DNA of 58,623 bases from an uncultured Eubacteriales bacterium (GTDB taxonomy: Bacteria > Bacillota > Clostridia > Oscillospirales > Acutalibacteraceae). Below the pieces are notes generated by a model. It searched no databases, was not told the DNA's origin, and saw only the letters and a program-made list of their open reading frames with translations. Numbering within the stretch: the stretch's first letter is position 1; each line of letters begins with the position of its first letter. Of this stretch, positions 34,896 through 44,024 are shown piece after piece. Position numbers and translations under genes: made by a program. The DNA lies in assembly GCA_934525065.1 (NCBI GenBank), contig CAKSYX010000010.1, forward strand, positions 1 to 58,623, in the 5' to 3' direction.

Positions 34896-35786
34896 ATGGA
34901 TATTAAAAAGCTTGAAGTTTTCATCAACGCAGTTGACCTTGGCAGTCTGACGAAGGTTGCCGAAATTATGGGCTATACCCAATCGGGAATCACCCACGTT
35001 ATCAGCGCACTCGAAAAGGAGATGGGCTTTCCCCTCCTGCTGCGCAGCCGCAACGGTGTTGTTCCGACCCCGGAGGGCGCGCGGCTGATTCCCTCTATCC
35101 GCGCAATGCTCGTCCATTCCGGCCAGCTCGAAAAGGAAATCTCTCTCATCCGCCAGCGCAAGGACGGTGTTATCCGCGTTGCCGCCTACACCAGTATGCT
35201 CATGCACTGGCTGCCGCCGATTGTCAAGCGTTTTCATGAAAGATATCCCGACATTGCCGTTGAGCTCAGCTCTTCAAGCATTGACGGAACATATAAAATG
35301 CTTGAAGCCGGAGACATTGACCTCGCCTTTGCAAGCAGACAGAAAACCTATCCTGAATTCGACTTCGTTCACCTGAACAACGACGCCCTCATGGCAATTC
35401 TTCCGAATACCGAAGAAAACCGAAGTCTCAACTGCTTTCCGATCAGCCTTTATAAGGACAAGGACTTCATCATGCCGTATTTCGGTTTCGACAAAGACAT
35501 TCTCTGCGTTTTTGAACGCGAAAAGGTTATGCCGAACATTGAGCCGACCTATGTTGACGACCAGACAGTCATCAGCATGGTTGAACACGGAATGGGAATC
35601 AGTATGCTTTCAAAGCTAGTTATGCTTGACAACAAGAGCGACGTAATTTCTCTCCCGGTTGTTCCCGAGGCACACCGCGAGCTGGTTCTCTGCCTGAAAT
35701 CGCTGAGAACCGCAACAGAGCCGGTGAAGGAATTTATCAACTGCGCCACAGAGGTTCTTGACGAGCTTTACGGCAAGAACAGATAA
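34896..35786 (+). CDS. LysR-family transcriptional regulator
   Basis: 296 residues from the ATG at 34896 (MDIKKLEVFINAVDLGSLTKVAE), behind GGAGAGAG; the longer frame from 34695 covers a promoter and terminator and is rejected. The N-terminal winged helix-turn-helix (residues 1-60) is typical, with GYTQSGITHVISALEKEMGF as recognition part. The C-terminal periplasmic-binding-like effector domain runs from about residue 90 to 290. It is encoded just upstream of livJ on the same strand. A palindrome pair near the livJ promoter may be its target, but this is inferred. Confidence 0.93.
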   Translation: MDIKKLEVFINAVDLGSLTKVAEIMGYTQSGITHVISALEKEMGFPLLLRSRNGVVPTPEGARLIPSIRAMLVHSGQLEKEISLIRQRKDGVIRVAAYTSMLMHWLPPIVKRFHERYPDIAVELSSSSIDGTYKMLEAGDIDLAFASRQKTYPEFDFVHLNNDALMAILPNTEENRSLNCFPISLYKDKDFIMPYFGFDKDILCVFEREKVMPNIEPTYVDDQTVISMVEHGMGISMLSKLVMLDNKSDVISLPVVPEAHRELVLCLKSLRTATEPVKEFINCATEVLDELYGKNR

Positions 35787-35821
35787 AGGGCGGCTTTTCT
35801 ATTCACAGCAGTACGCTATAC

Positions 35822-35836
35822 ATTACAAACTGTAAT
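35822..35836. promoter_or_regulatory. Palindrome, upstream copy of the livJ promoter operator
   Basis: ATTACA-AAC-TGTAAT, a perfect 15-bp palindrome, 13 of 15 bases identical to the one inside the livJ promoter at 35997. It could be a distal operator. Confidence 0.5.
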
Positions 35837-35863
35837 ACTTCACTTTTAAAGTAAAATTATGGA

Positions 35864-35910
35864 AATCGGGGTTTAAAGGGCGTTTTTTACACCAAAACCT
35901 CGATTTTTTT
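35864..35910 (+). terminator. Terminator of the lysR gene
   Basis: AATCGGGGTTT pairs with AAACCTCGATT (one G-U), followed by a run of T to 35910. Confidence 0.78.
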
Positions 35911-35990
35911 GTGCAAACTGCTACGTTTTTTAAAATGATTTTGTGGTTCTTGTGCAAAAAACTGAAAAACAAAAGCTTTTCAAAATTTTG

Positions 35991-36019
35991 TTGACAATTA
36001 AAAACCGTAATGCTATAAT
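35991..36019 (+). promoter_or_regulatory. Promoter of livJ
   Basis: A perfect consensus: TTGACA at 35991, 17 bp spacer, TATAAT at 36014. The spacer contains a 15-bp palindrome, so a bound regulator would compete with RNA polymerase. Confidence 0.9.
35997..36011. promoter_or_regulatory. Operator palindrome inside the livJ promoter spacer
   Basis: ATTAAAAACCGTAAT, an imperfect palindrome between -35 and -10, matching 13 of 15 bases of the copy 175 bp upstream. Its place predicts repression. Confidence 0.55.
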
Positions 36020-36138
36020 TCTTGCAACATACCGAGAGAGGAAACCCGCAGAGTTATCCGCGGCCGCAGATGCGCTCCCTTAGATATGAAAAAGCAAAAG
36101 CAGCCACAAGGCTGCAAAACAAGAAAGGAAGATTCATC

Positions 36139-37362
36139 ATGAAAACCTTTAAAAGAGTAATGGCTATTGTTATGGTTGCCGCTCTTTGCCTTTGCTGCTT
36201 CGCAGCTTGCGGCTCAAAGGACGACACAAACACCACCGCTGCCGGTTCTTCTGATTCAACATCAAGTGCCGACGAAAGCAAGGCTCCCGCAGCAGACGGC
36301 GCAGCTTTTAAAATCGGTTCAACCGGACCGCTCACCGGCGACGCCGCAATTTACGGCAAGGCCGTTATGAACGCTGCTGAAATTGCTGTTGCGGAAATCA
36401 ACGCAGAAGGCAAAATCAAACTTGAATTCAAAGGCGAAGACGATGTTGCAGACGGCGAAACTGCTGTCAACGCATACAACACTCTTGTTGACTGGGGTAT
36501 GCAGATCCTCATGGGTCCGGTTACCAGCGGTGCAGCAATTGCCGTTAGCACAAAGAGCTATGCAGACCGCGTCTTCTCCCTCACTCCGTCAGGCTCCTCA
36601 ACCGACATTATCGAAGGTAAGGACAACTTCTTCCAGGTTTGCTTCACTGACCCGAACCAAGGCACAGGTGCTGCCGACTATATGTCAGAAAACATGAAAG
36701 ACGCAAAGGTCGCTGTTATCTATCGTAACGATGATGCATACTCACAGGGTATCCGCGACACATTCGTTAAGGAAGCCAAAGGAAAAGGCATTGAGGTTGT
36801 TTATGAAGGCACCTTCACCAAGGACAGAGCAACAGACTTCTCCGTTCAGCTTACCGCAGCAAAGGCTGCCGGCGCTGACACCGTTTTCCTTCCGATCTAC
36901 TATCAGCCCGCATCTGTTATCCTTAAGCAGGCTAACGACATGGGTTACAAGCCGACCTTCTTCGGTGTTGACGGTATGGACGGTATCCTCACCATGAAGG
37001 GCTTTGACACCAAGCTTGCCGAAGGCGTAATGCTCCTTACCCCGTTCTCAGCTGACGCTGACGACGAAAAGACTCAGGCCTTCGTTAAAAAGTACACAGA
37101 AAAATACGGCGACACTCCGAACCAGTTCGCAGCAGACGCTTATGACGGAATCTACATCCTTGCAGAAGCTCTTCAGAAGGCAGGCTGCACTCCGGATATG
37201 TCCGCTGAGGATATCTGCGAAAAGCTCGTTGAGGTTATGCCGACCCTCAAGTTTGACGGTCTTACCGGTGAAGGTATGACATGGTCAAAGACCGGCGAAG
37301 TTTCAAAGGCTCCGCGCGCTGTTGTAATCAAGGACGGCGTCTATGTAACTCCCGGCAAATAA
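36139..37362 (+). CDS. livJ: Branched-chain amino acid ABC transporter, substrate-binding lipoprotein
   Basis: 407 residues from the ATG at 36139, behind AAAGGAAG; the longer frame from 36022 is 5' leader. A lipoprotein signal peptide ends in the lipobox FAAC (Cys about 24), followed by a Ser/Thr/Asp-rich linker. The type I periplasmic-binding fold starts FKIGSTGPLTGDAAIYG and contains MGPVTSGAAIAVS, matching Leu/Ile/Val-binding proteins. It is anchored outside the membrane and feeds LivHMGF. The first gene of the operon is separated from livH by 187 bp with two hairpins, which should make LivJ more abundant than the membrane parts. Confidence 0.92.
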   Translation: MKTFKRVMAIVMVAALCLCCFAACGSKDDTNTTAAGSSDSTSSADESKAPAADGAAFKIGSTGPLTGDAAIYGKAVMNAAEIAVAEINAEGKIKLEFKGEDDVADGETAVNAYNTLVDWGMQILMGPVTSGAAIAVSTKSYADRVFSLTPSGSSTDIIEGKDNFFQVCFTDPNQGTGAADYMSENMKDAKVAVIYRNDDAYSQGIRDTFVKEAKGKGIEVVYEGTFTKDRATDFSVQLTAAKAAGADTVFLPIYYQPASVILKQANDMGYKPTFFGVDGMDGILTMKGFDTKLAEGVMLLTPFSADADDEKTQAFVKKYTEKYGDTPNQFAADAYDGIYILAEALQKAGCTPDMSAEDICEKLVEVMPTLKFDGLTGEGMTWSKTGEVSKAPRAVVIKDGVYVTPGK

Positions 37363-37396
37363 TTAAAACCGCTTTAAGCTTCAAAGCATAAAAAAC

Positions 37397-37432
37397 GCCG
37401 ACCGTCCGAGCATCACTTTTTCGGCGGTCGGC
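37397..37432 (+). terminator. Partial terminator between livJ and livH
   Basis: GCCGACCGTCCGA pairs with TCGGCGGTCGGC (one bulge) and is followed by a weak T tract. As livHMGF has no other visible promoter, it probably reduces rather than stops transcription. Confidence 0.65.
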
Positions 37433-37455
37433 ATTCTTTGAATTTCAGGCATGGA

Positions 37456-37504
37456 TTGAGGTTTCTGAAAGCCTCCGCAAAACGAGGGCTTTCAGAGACC
37501 TCAA
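37456..37504 (+). other. Long hairpin in the livJ-livH gap
   Basis: An 18-bp stem with one mismatch: 37456-37473 (TTGAGGTTTCTGAAAGCC) pairs with 37487-37504, with extra CTC/GAG pairing inside. No T run follows. It may protect the livJ message from decay or mark a processing site. Confidence 0.6.
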
Positions 37505-37549
37505 GGAAAGATTATATAAAAAAATGAAAAAACAATCGAGGTGTATCAA

Positions 37550-38428
37550 ATGGAATTTCTCTCATATCTGATAAGCGGAATAAGCCTCGGAAGCGTTTAC
37601 GCCATCATCGCCCTCGGCTACACAATGGTTTACGGCATTGCAAAAATGCTGAACTTTGCCCACGGCGACGTAATCATGATCGGCGGCTATATTTCCTACA
37701 TCACCGTTACTTCGCTCCACGTTCCGGGCTGGCTTTCGGTCATCATTGCAATGATCGTCTGCACTGTTCTCGGCATAATAATTGAAGGTCTTGCATATAA
37801 GCCGCTGCGCTCCGCTCCGTCTCTTGCGGTTCTCATCACCGCCATCGGCGTTTCGTATTTCCTTCAGAACTCAGCACTTCTCATTTGGGGTGCAGATCCG
37901 AGAACCTATAAGTCGCTTATCGACGGCAACATCAAGCTTTTTGACGGTCAGCTGACCGTTTCCTATGTTTCGATCCTCACCGTTGTTGCGTGTATAATCA
38001 TCATGGTCGCCCTCATGCTCTTCACTTCAAAAACAAGAATGGGCAAGGCAATGCGTGCCTGCTCCGAAGATAAAGGCGCCGCTCAGCTTATGGGAATCAA
38101 CGTCAACTTCACAATTTCCGTAACCTTCGCAATCGGTTCGGCTCTCGCCGCAATCGCAGGTGTACTTCTCCTCTCCTCATATTCCATACTCATGCCCACA
38201 ACCGGTTCAATGCCCGGCATCAAAGCCTTCACCGCAGCCGTTTTCGGAGGTATCGGTTCAATTCCCGGTGCATTCCTCGGCGGTGTATTGCTCGGCATCA
38301 TTGAATCGCTCGCTTCGGCATACATTTCAACCCAGCTTGCAAACTCAATCGTTTTCGCTGTCCTGATCGTTGTTCTCCTTGTCCGCCCGACCGGACTGCT
38401 CGGAAAACGCATTCAGGAAAAGGTTTAA
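37550..38428 (+). CDS. livH: Branched-chain amino acid ABC transporter, permease LivH
   Basis: 292 residues from the ATG at 37550, with GAGGTG 6 bases before it; the apparent GTG at 37541 is part of that site. It has about eight membrane helices. Family motifs include GSVYAIIALGYTMVYGIAKMLNFAHGD and the EAA-like loop AQLMGINV. It forms the transmembrane channel with LivM. It is followed 13 bp later by livM. Confidence 0.95.
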   Translation: MEFLSYLISGISLGSVYAIIALGYTMVYGIAKMLNFAHGDVIMIGGYISYITVTSLHVPGWLSVIIAMIVCTVLGIIIEGLAYKPLRSAPSLAVLITAIGVSYFLQNSALLIWGADPRTYKSLIDGNIKLFDGQLTVSYVSILTVVACIIIMVALMLFTSKTRMGKAMRACSEDKGAAQLMGINVNFTISVTFAIGSALAAIAGVLLLSSYSILMPTTGSMPGIKAFTAAVFGGIGSIPGAFLGGVLLGIIESLASAYISTQLANSIVFAVLIVVLLVRPTGLLGKRIQEKV

Positions 38429-38441
38429 GGAGGTGCCGATA

Positions 38442-39524
38442 ATGAGTAAAACAAAAAGCAAAGGTCTCAAAAAAGGCACTGTCCGCAACGCCGCAACCTA
38501 CGGAGTTGTAATCATAGCCTATGTTCTTATGACGATTCTCTCAAACGCGGGCGCCCTCAAGCGTTCAACCCAGGGACTTCTGGTTCCGGTCTGCTGCTAC
38601 ATCGTTATGGCACTTTCGCTGAACCTCACGGTCGGTGTTCTCGGCGAACTGAGCCTCGGCCACGCGGGCTTCATGAGCATCGGTGCTTTCACGGGCGTAA
38701 TCGTTTCAATGAGCCTTTCCCCTGTCATTCCGAGCACTGCGCTCAGAATGCTCATCGCAATCGTCTCCGGTATGCTCATCGCCGCCGTTGCAGGTTTCCT
38801 CATCGGCATCCCGGTTCTGAAGCTTCGCGGCGACTACCTTGCAATCGTTACTCTCGCCTTCGGTGAGATCATAAAAGAGCTTATCAACTGCCTGATCGTC
38901 GGCATTGACGAAAACGGACTGCACTTTATCTTCAATCCCACGGGTTCGAAAAAGATTGAAGACCTCGGCCTTTCGGAAACCGGAAAAGCAATAATCAAAG
39001 GCGCTCAGGGCGCAACCGGAACAGAAACAATTGCAACGTTCACCGCCGGATTTATCCTTATTCTCGTTACCCTTTTCATCATCCTTAACTTTGTTGACAG
39101 CAGAACCGGACGTGCCGTTCTTGCAATCCGCGACAACAGAATCGCTGCGGAATCCTGCGGAATCAACATCACAAAGTACAAGATGATCGCCTTCGTCATT
39201 TCGGCTGCAATCGCCGGAGCGGCAGGTGCCCTCTACGGTATGAACTACTCGAACCTCACCGCAACAAAATTTGACTTCAACACCTCGATTCTCATCCTCG
39301 TGTTCGTTGTTCTCGGCGGCCTTGGCAATATGCTCGGCTCAATAATCGCAGCAACAGTCCTTTATGTCCTTCCCGAAGCGCTGCGCGAGTTTGCCGATTA
39401 CAGAATGCTGATGTATGCAATCGTTCTTATCATCGTTATGCTTGCAACCAACAACCCGCAGCTTAAAAATCTGTTTTCAAAAATTGTTCCCACAAGAAAG
39501 AAAAAGGAGGGGGCCGTACAATGA
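38442..39524 (+). CDS. livM: Branched-chain amino acid ABC transporter, permease LivM
   Basis: 360 residues from the ATG at 38442 behind AAGGAGGTG; the longer frame from 38370 overlaps livH and is rejected. It has about ten membrane helices, with YIVMALSLNLTVGVLGELSLGHAGF and LRGDYLAIVTLAFGEI typical of LivM, and the ATPase-contact loop AAESCGINITKYK. Its stop overlaps the livG start by four bases (ATGA), a sign of translational coupling. Confidence 0.95.
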   Translation: MSKTKSKGLKKGTVRNAATYGVVIIAYVLMTILSNAGALKRSTQGLLVPVCCYIVMALSLNLTVGVLGELSLGHAGFMSIGAFTGVIVSMSLSPVIPSTALRMLIAIVSGMLIAAVAGFLIGIPVLKLRGDYLAIVTLAFGEIIKELINCLIVGIDENGLHFIFNPTGSKKIEDLGLSETGKAIIKGAQGATGTETIATFTAGFILILVTLFIILNFVDSRTGRAVLAIRDNRIAAESCGINITKYKMIAFVISAAIAGAAGALYGMNYSNLTATKFDFNTSILILVFVVLGGLGNMLGSIIAATVLYVLPEALREFADYRMLMYAIVLIIVMLATNNPQLKNLFSKIVPTRKKKEGAVQ

Positions 39525-40369
39525 AAGACTTTGAAAAAGGCAAGATGGTTCCCGTTCCGAGCCATTCGATAATCCCCGAAAGAGACATCGGAAATACCCC
39601 TGTTCTTGAATGTATTCACCTTGGAATCGACTTCGGCGGACTTCGCGCCGTTGACGACTTCAACTTCACTATCGGCAAAACCGAAATTGCCGGACTTATC
39701 GGCCCCAACGGAGCAGGAAAGACAACGATCTTCAACCTGCTGACCAAGGTATATACCCCAACAAGGGGAACCATCGTCATCAACGGCATGGATACCTCGG
39801 GAAAGAACACTGTTCAAATCAACAAAATGGGCGTTGCAAGAACATTCCAGAATATCCGCCTGTTCTCCAATCTCACCGTTGAAGACAACGTCAGGATCGG
39901 CCTTCACAACCGGGAAAAATATACCACAGCCTCCGGCATTCTCCGTCTCCCCTCCTATTGGAAAAAGGAAAAGGCAATGCACGAAAAGGCAATGGAGCTG
40001 CTTTCAATCTTCGGCATGGAGGACACGGCAGACTGGCAGGCCGGCTCACTCCCCTACGGCGCACAGAGACGCCTTGAAATTGTCCGTGCCCTTGCAACCG
40101 ACCCGAAGCTCCTCCTGCTTGACGAGCCCGCCGCAGGCATGAACCCGAACGAAACCGCAGAGCTGATGGAAAACATCGTCAAAATCCGCGACACGTTCAA
40201 GATTGCGGTGCTCCTCATCGAGCACGACATGAACCTCGTCATGGGCATCTGCGAAGGCATCTGCGTTTTGAACTTCGGCCAGATCATTGCAAAGGGCACG
40301 GCAACGGAAATTCAGTCGAACCCGGCTGTTATCGAAGCCTATCTCGGCAACAAGAAAAAGGAGGGTTAA
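39521..40369 (+). CDS. livG: Branched-chain amino acid ABC transporter, ATPase LivG
   Basis: 282 residues. Walker A is LIGPNGAGKTTIFNLLTK, Q-loop FQNIRLF, the signature segment PYGAQRRLEIVRAL, and Walker B LLLLDEPAAGMNP with the catalytic Glu; the H-loop is IEHDM. About 25 extra residues precede the first strand. LivG and LivF power the LivHM channel. The start overlaps livM by four bases. Confidence 0.95.
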   Translation: MKDFEKGKMVPVPSHSIIPERDIGNTPVLECIHLGIDFGGLRAVDDFNFTIGKTEIAGLIGPNGAGKTTIFNLLTKVYTPTRGTIVINGMDTSGKNTVQINKMGVARTFQNIRLFSNLTVEDNVRIGLHNREKYTTASGILRLPSYWKKEKAMHEKAMELLSIFGMEDTADWQAGSLPYGAQRRLEIVRALATDPKLLLLDEPAAGMNPNETAELMENIVKIRDTFKIAVLLIEHDMNLVMGICEGICVLNFGQIIAKGTATEIQSNPAVIEAYLGNKKKEG

Positions 40370-40372
40370 GCC

Positions 40373-41077
40373 ATGGCAATGTTAAAGGTTGAAAACATCA
40401 ACGTCTATTACGGCAGCATCCACGCTATCAAGGACATCAGCTTTGAGGTTGAACAGGGCGAAATCGTTACCCTCATCGGCGCAAACGGCGCAGGAAAAAG
40501 CACCACGCTCCAGACCGTTTCAGGCCTTCTGCGTTCAAGGACCGGTTCAATTACCTTCCTCGGCGAAAGAATTGACCATATTCCGCCCCACAAGCTCGTT
40601 TCAAAGGGACTTGCACAGGTTCCCGAAGGCAGAAGAATCTTCCTTCAGATGTCTGTTCTTGAAAACCTTCAGATGGGCGCTTACACCAGCAAAGGCGACA
40701 CAAAGGCCGACCTTGAAAACGTTTTTGAACGTTTTCCGCGCCTCAAAGAGAGAACCAATCAAATTGCCGGAACGCTTTCCGGCGGCGAGCAGCAGATGCT
40801 TGCAATGGGCCGCGCTCTCATGAGCCGCCCGAAGCTGATGATGCTTGACGAGCCTTCAATGGGTCTTGCGCCCATCCTTGTTGAGCAGATTTTCGACATT
40901 ATCAAGGAGCTTCACAAGGCGGGCACCACTATCCTCCTTGTTGAGCAGAACGCCGAAATGGCGCTTCAGGTTGCAAACAGAGCCTATGTTCTTGAGTCCG
41001 GCAGAATCACTCTCACCGGAACGGGTGCAGAGCTTGCCGCAAGCGACCAAATTAAAAAAGCATACCTCGGCGGCTGA
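40373..41077 (+). CDS. livF: Branched-chain amino acid ABC transporter, ATPase LivF
   Basis: 234 residues. Walker A LIGANGAGKSTTLQTVSG, signature TLSGGEQQMLAMGRALM, Walker B LMMLDEPSMGLAP, H-loop VEQNAE (Gln-Asn instead of His, as is usual for LivF). It is shorter than LivG, as in the family. It begins 3 bp after livG and is the last gene of livJHMGF. Confidence 0.95.
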   Translation: MAMLKVENINVYYGSIHAIKDISFEVEQGEIVTLIGANGAGKSTTLQTVSGLLRSRTGSITFLGERIDHIPPHKLVSKGLAQVPEGRRIFLQMSVLENLQMGAYTSKGDTKADLENVFERFPRLKERTNQIAGTLSGGEQQMLAMGRALMSRPKLMMLDEPSMGLAPILVEQIFDIIKELHKAGTTILLVEQNAEMALQVANRAYVLESGRITLTGTGAELAASDQIKKAYLGG

Positions 41078-41096
41078 GAAAGCACTGAGAAAAAAC

Positions 41097-41131
41097 AACC
41101 CCCGAAAGGCAGAGAAAACCTTTCGGGGGTT
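41097..41131 (-). terminator. Terminator of the 41308-43905 gene (minus strand)
   Basis: Perfect 13-bp stem AACCCCCGAAAGG/CCTTTCGGGGGTT. On the minus strand it is followed by GTTTTTT, so it best fits as the end of the minus-strand gene; it may also affect livF read-through. Confidence 0.7.
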
Positions 41132-41189
41132 GATTATAGATTACAAAAACGCTTAAAAGAGCAAAATTATTTTTAAATTCATCATAAAC

Positions 41190-41260
41190 AAAGACTATAT
41201 TTCATAGGAAGCCTTGGTTTGATAAGCTTCGTGAAATATAGTCTTTTTCTTTTTGTTTTG
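41190..41260 (+). terminator. Terminator between livF and the convergent gene
   Basis: A perfect 15-bp stem (41190-41204 with 41232-41246) around a 27-base loop, followed by a T-rich tail to 41260. Confidence 0.78.
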
Positions 41261-41307
41261 CTCTTTGGTCTGCGCTAAATGCGACAGCCCCAACTTTATT
41301 CATGCTG

Positions 41308-43905
41308 TCATTTGAGCATACCGTGGTATCTGCCCATCCAGTAAGGAAGTGTATAGGTTGTTGAGCCTTCCATAACGGTGTCCAGCGTTTCGGTTCCGAG
41401 GCGATAGGTTGAGCCGTTGAACTTGTGGAGCTCCCTTTCGTCCGGGGCGGCAACCTTCCAGGTGAAATCTCCGCCGCGAAGGACGGCGCCGAGAATTTGA
41501 ACAACGCCGGACTTGCTGTTTGAGAAGAACGGCTTCTTTCCGTTCGGGTCGTATGAAAGAGTATTCGTTCCGTCAATTCCAACCGACTCAAGGTTGAACT
41601 CCGCAATATCGTCACGGTTCGAGTTCGACGCAAGATAGCGGCGAAGGTCGATCGGGTGGCGGCTCAGCGACCACGAAGCGGTTTCAATGAGGCTGTTGCC
41701 GTAAACATCGGTCTGCTCCTCGTTCGGATAGGCAAGCTGATAGATGTAATACCAGCACGGGTTTTCGCTGTGTGAAATTGAGTACCACCAATCGTTCAGA
41801 CCTTCTCTGTAATATGAGAGAAGCTCCTCGTCGTCCTCAAGCTGGAAGAGAGTGTAATAAGCAAGCATTGCCATCTCTTCGTCGGAATAGTTGAGGATAA
41901 GGCGATAGACAAACTTGAAGAGCTTTGTTCCGACGAGCGGGCGGAGAATGTAGCCGAGAATCGGCGAAACTCCGTTTGCAAACTCAAGAATTGACATATT
42001 GTAGCGGTCAAGCTCCTGAGTCATAATTTTTGCGTATTCATAAGCCGGGTCGAGTGCCGCCATGCGGTATTCGTCCTCCCACTTCTGATCGCCGGTAACA
42101 TAGGCAGCAACCTTGAAGGTGGTGAGAATGACCGCAGACTGAAGCGGAGCGCCGCCGAGTACCTGACCGTTGTGGAAGTAGGTACGGCTGAACTTGCCCC
42201 AGGTCGTGGGCTGACCGCTACCGTCGCAGAGCGAATAGCTGTTGTCAACAATGTGCTGAGCAAAGGAGTCCATCGTTCTTGCAATAAGCTCTTTGATTTC
42301 GGGATCCTCTTCGCCGAGGATATCATAAGCAAGCTTATAAAGGAAAACGTGGCCGATGATTTCGTCGGCGCTGGTGTCGCCCTTATAGATGATATCGCTG
42401 ACGTCATAGCCTGAACCGATGAGGTCATTCCAGAGTCTTTCGGGAATACTTCCCGAGGCGTCAACGGTCACACCGCGCAGGTTTTCGCCGTTGAGGAGAT
42501 AGCCCTTGTCGGTTTCGGGCTTGTTGGACATACCGGTGGCCGTTCCGTCGCCGTTGTGGCTCCAATGGATATAGCCGTCAAAGTCTCTGCCCTCGGTTCT
42601 GAAGGAATAGGTTCTTGACCAGAAGCCTTCAAGAAGTCTGGTTCTTTTTGCCGTCTTGCCGGTTCTGGGAGAAATCCAGTTATCCGGAGCGAGAAGCTCA
42701 AGGTTTGACTTCTTCATAACATATGAACCGGTGCCGAATCGCATATATTTTTTGTACATTCCCTCAAAGTCCTCTGCCGGGCTTTCGCCGGGAATATTCA
42801 TCGAATAGTCGCCGCCCTCTTTGAGAACGTCTGCGCCATACCATTTACCGACGTTTACGTCTGAAACCGAGCCGTTGCGCTGAGCGTGAACGAGCGATTC
42901 AACCGTCCCGGTTCTCATCGAGATATAGGTAAGAAGCAGAACAGCTTCGGTTGAAAGATAAGCGGTTTTTCTTGCGGCCGCAATCTCTTCTTTAGTTGCG
43001 GTCGGGTCGTTTTTCAAAACAGCGTAGCGCATAAGTTCGCCCGCGCCGTACATTGAAGTCCAAAGACCGTCGTTGTCGCTTTCTTCGGGTACCCATTCGC
43101 CGTTTTTGAGGTCGGCGTTGGAGACCATGCCGCGTCTTGCAACATACTTCTGAGAATCGTCGCTCATCATTGCGGCCTTATCCGCGCCGCCTATTGCCTT
43201 CATCTCAATATGGCTGTAGCCTTCGGCCATAACAGTCCAGATTCCGTTTTCGCCGTCGGCAAGAATTGCAAGAACCTTTCCGTCGGTGGTGTCTGCGGAA
43301 TAAAAGTATCTGTTGCCCATGAAGCGCTGCTCTTTGTCGCGCTCGTTTTCGGCGTTTTCGTCAACTCTCAGAACGCCGTAATTTGTGATACTCCACTTTG
43401 CGCCGTCCGCAGTAACCGCAGCTGCGTTGTCAAACGAGTTATATTCTTTTACGAATGCGGGAACTCTTTCATCGTCAAGGTCATAGCGGGTAACAATTTT
43501 CTGAAGGTTTTTGCCTTCTTCAACTGCTTCGCCGTTATAGTCAACCTTTGAAAGCTTGACGCCGGACCTGGTTGCGGATTTAACAACAGTCAGCGTAACG
43601 CTGTCCGAAAGGCCGTCCCGGTTGCCGGCAGTGATGGTTGCCATGCCTTCACCCCTGGCGGTAACCCTGCCCCATGAATCGACCGTGGCAACCGAAGCGG
43701 GTTCGGCGTTCCATGTCAGGGTGCGATGCTTAACCGAGCCGGAAAATACCGGTTCAACGGTTCGGCTGTCTCCGATGTCCATTTCCCAGTTTTCGGGAAC
43801 AACAAGGCGGAGCGTGTCCTCTTTCTTGCAGAACAATGCCGACGCCGGGGCGCAAAAGCCGACAGCGAGGACAAGCGCAAGAACAACAGCAATCATTTTT
43901 TTCAT
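41308..43905 (-). CDS. Large secreted protein with bacterial Ig-like (BIG2) domain
   Basis: 865 residues from the ATG at 43905 behind GGGAG. A signal peptide (about residues 1-24, ending APASA) is followed by a BIG2-type domain (residues about 30-105: LTWNAEPASVATVDSWGRVTA, split by a conserved Trp). The next part has GIWTVMAEGYSHIEMKAI, like a sensor-propeller blade. The long remainder is helical and rich in aromatic pairs: DNDGLWTSMYGAGELMRYAV, LAYYTLFQLEDDEELLSYY and NPCWYYIYQLAYP, suggesting an alpha/alpha-barrel-like fold. I do not recognise a defined family; a role with cell-surface or dietary glycans is possible. No sorting signal is seen. It is a single gene. Confidence 0.75.
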   Translation of the reverse strand: MKKMIAVVLALVLAVGFCAPASALFCKKEDTLRLVVPENWEMDIGDSRTVEPVFSGSVKHRTLTWNAEPASVATVDSWGRVTARGEGMATITAGNRDGLSDSVTLTVVKSATRSGVKLSKVDYNGEAVEEGKNLQKIVTRYDLDDERVPAFVKEYNSFDNAAAVTADGAKWSITNYGVLRVDENAENERDKEQRFMGNRYFYSADTTDGKVLAILADGENGIWTVMAEGYSHIEMKAIGGADKAAMMSDDSQKYVARRGMVSNADLKNGEWVPEESDNDGLWTSMYGAGELMRYAVLKNDPTATKEEIAAARKTAYLSTEAVLLLTYISMRTGTVESLVHAQRNGSVSDVNVGKWYGADVLKEGGDYSMNIPGESPAEDFEGMYKKYMRFGTGSYVMKKSNLELLAPDNWISPRTGKTAKRTRLLEGFWSRTYSFRTEGRDFDGYIHWSHNGDGTATGMSNKPETDKGYLLNGENLRGVTVDASGSIPERLWNDLIGSGYDVSDIIYKGDTSADEIIGHVFLYKLAYDILGEEDPEIKELIARTMDSFAQHIVDNSYSLCDGSGQPTTWGKFSRTYFHNGQVLGGAPLQSAVILTTFKVAAYVTGDQKWEDEYRMAALDPAYEYAKIMTQELDRYNMSILEFANGVSPILGYILRPLVGTKLFKFVYRLILNYSDEEMAMLAYYTLFQLEDDEELLSYYREGLNDWWYSISHSENPCWYYIYQLAYPNEEQTDVYGNSLIETASWSLSRHPIDLRRYLASNSNRDDIAEFNLESVGIDGTNTLSYDPNGKKPFFSNSKSGVVQILGAVLRGGDFTWKVAAPDERELHKFNGSTYRLGTETLDTVMEGSTTYTLPYWMGRYHGMLK

Positions 43906-44024
43906 CTGGTATGTTCTCCCTTTCTTAAACAGGCGCAATTCATGCGCATTTTCTCAAGGCAATGATAACATACCGTATATTGCCAGTCAAGAGAAAAAAT
44001 GTGAACAAACAAAAACTCTCTAAC

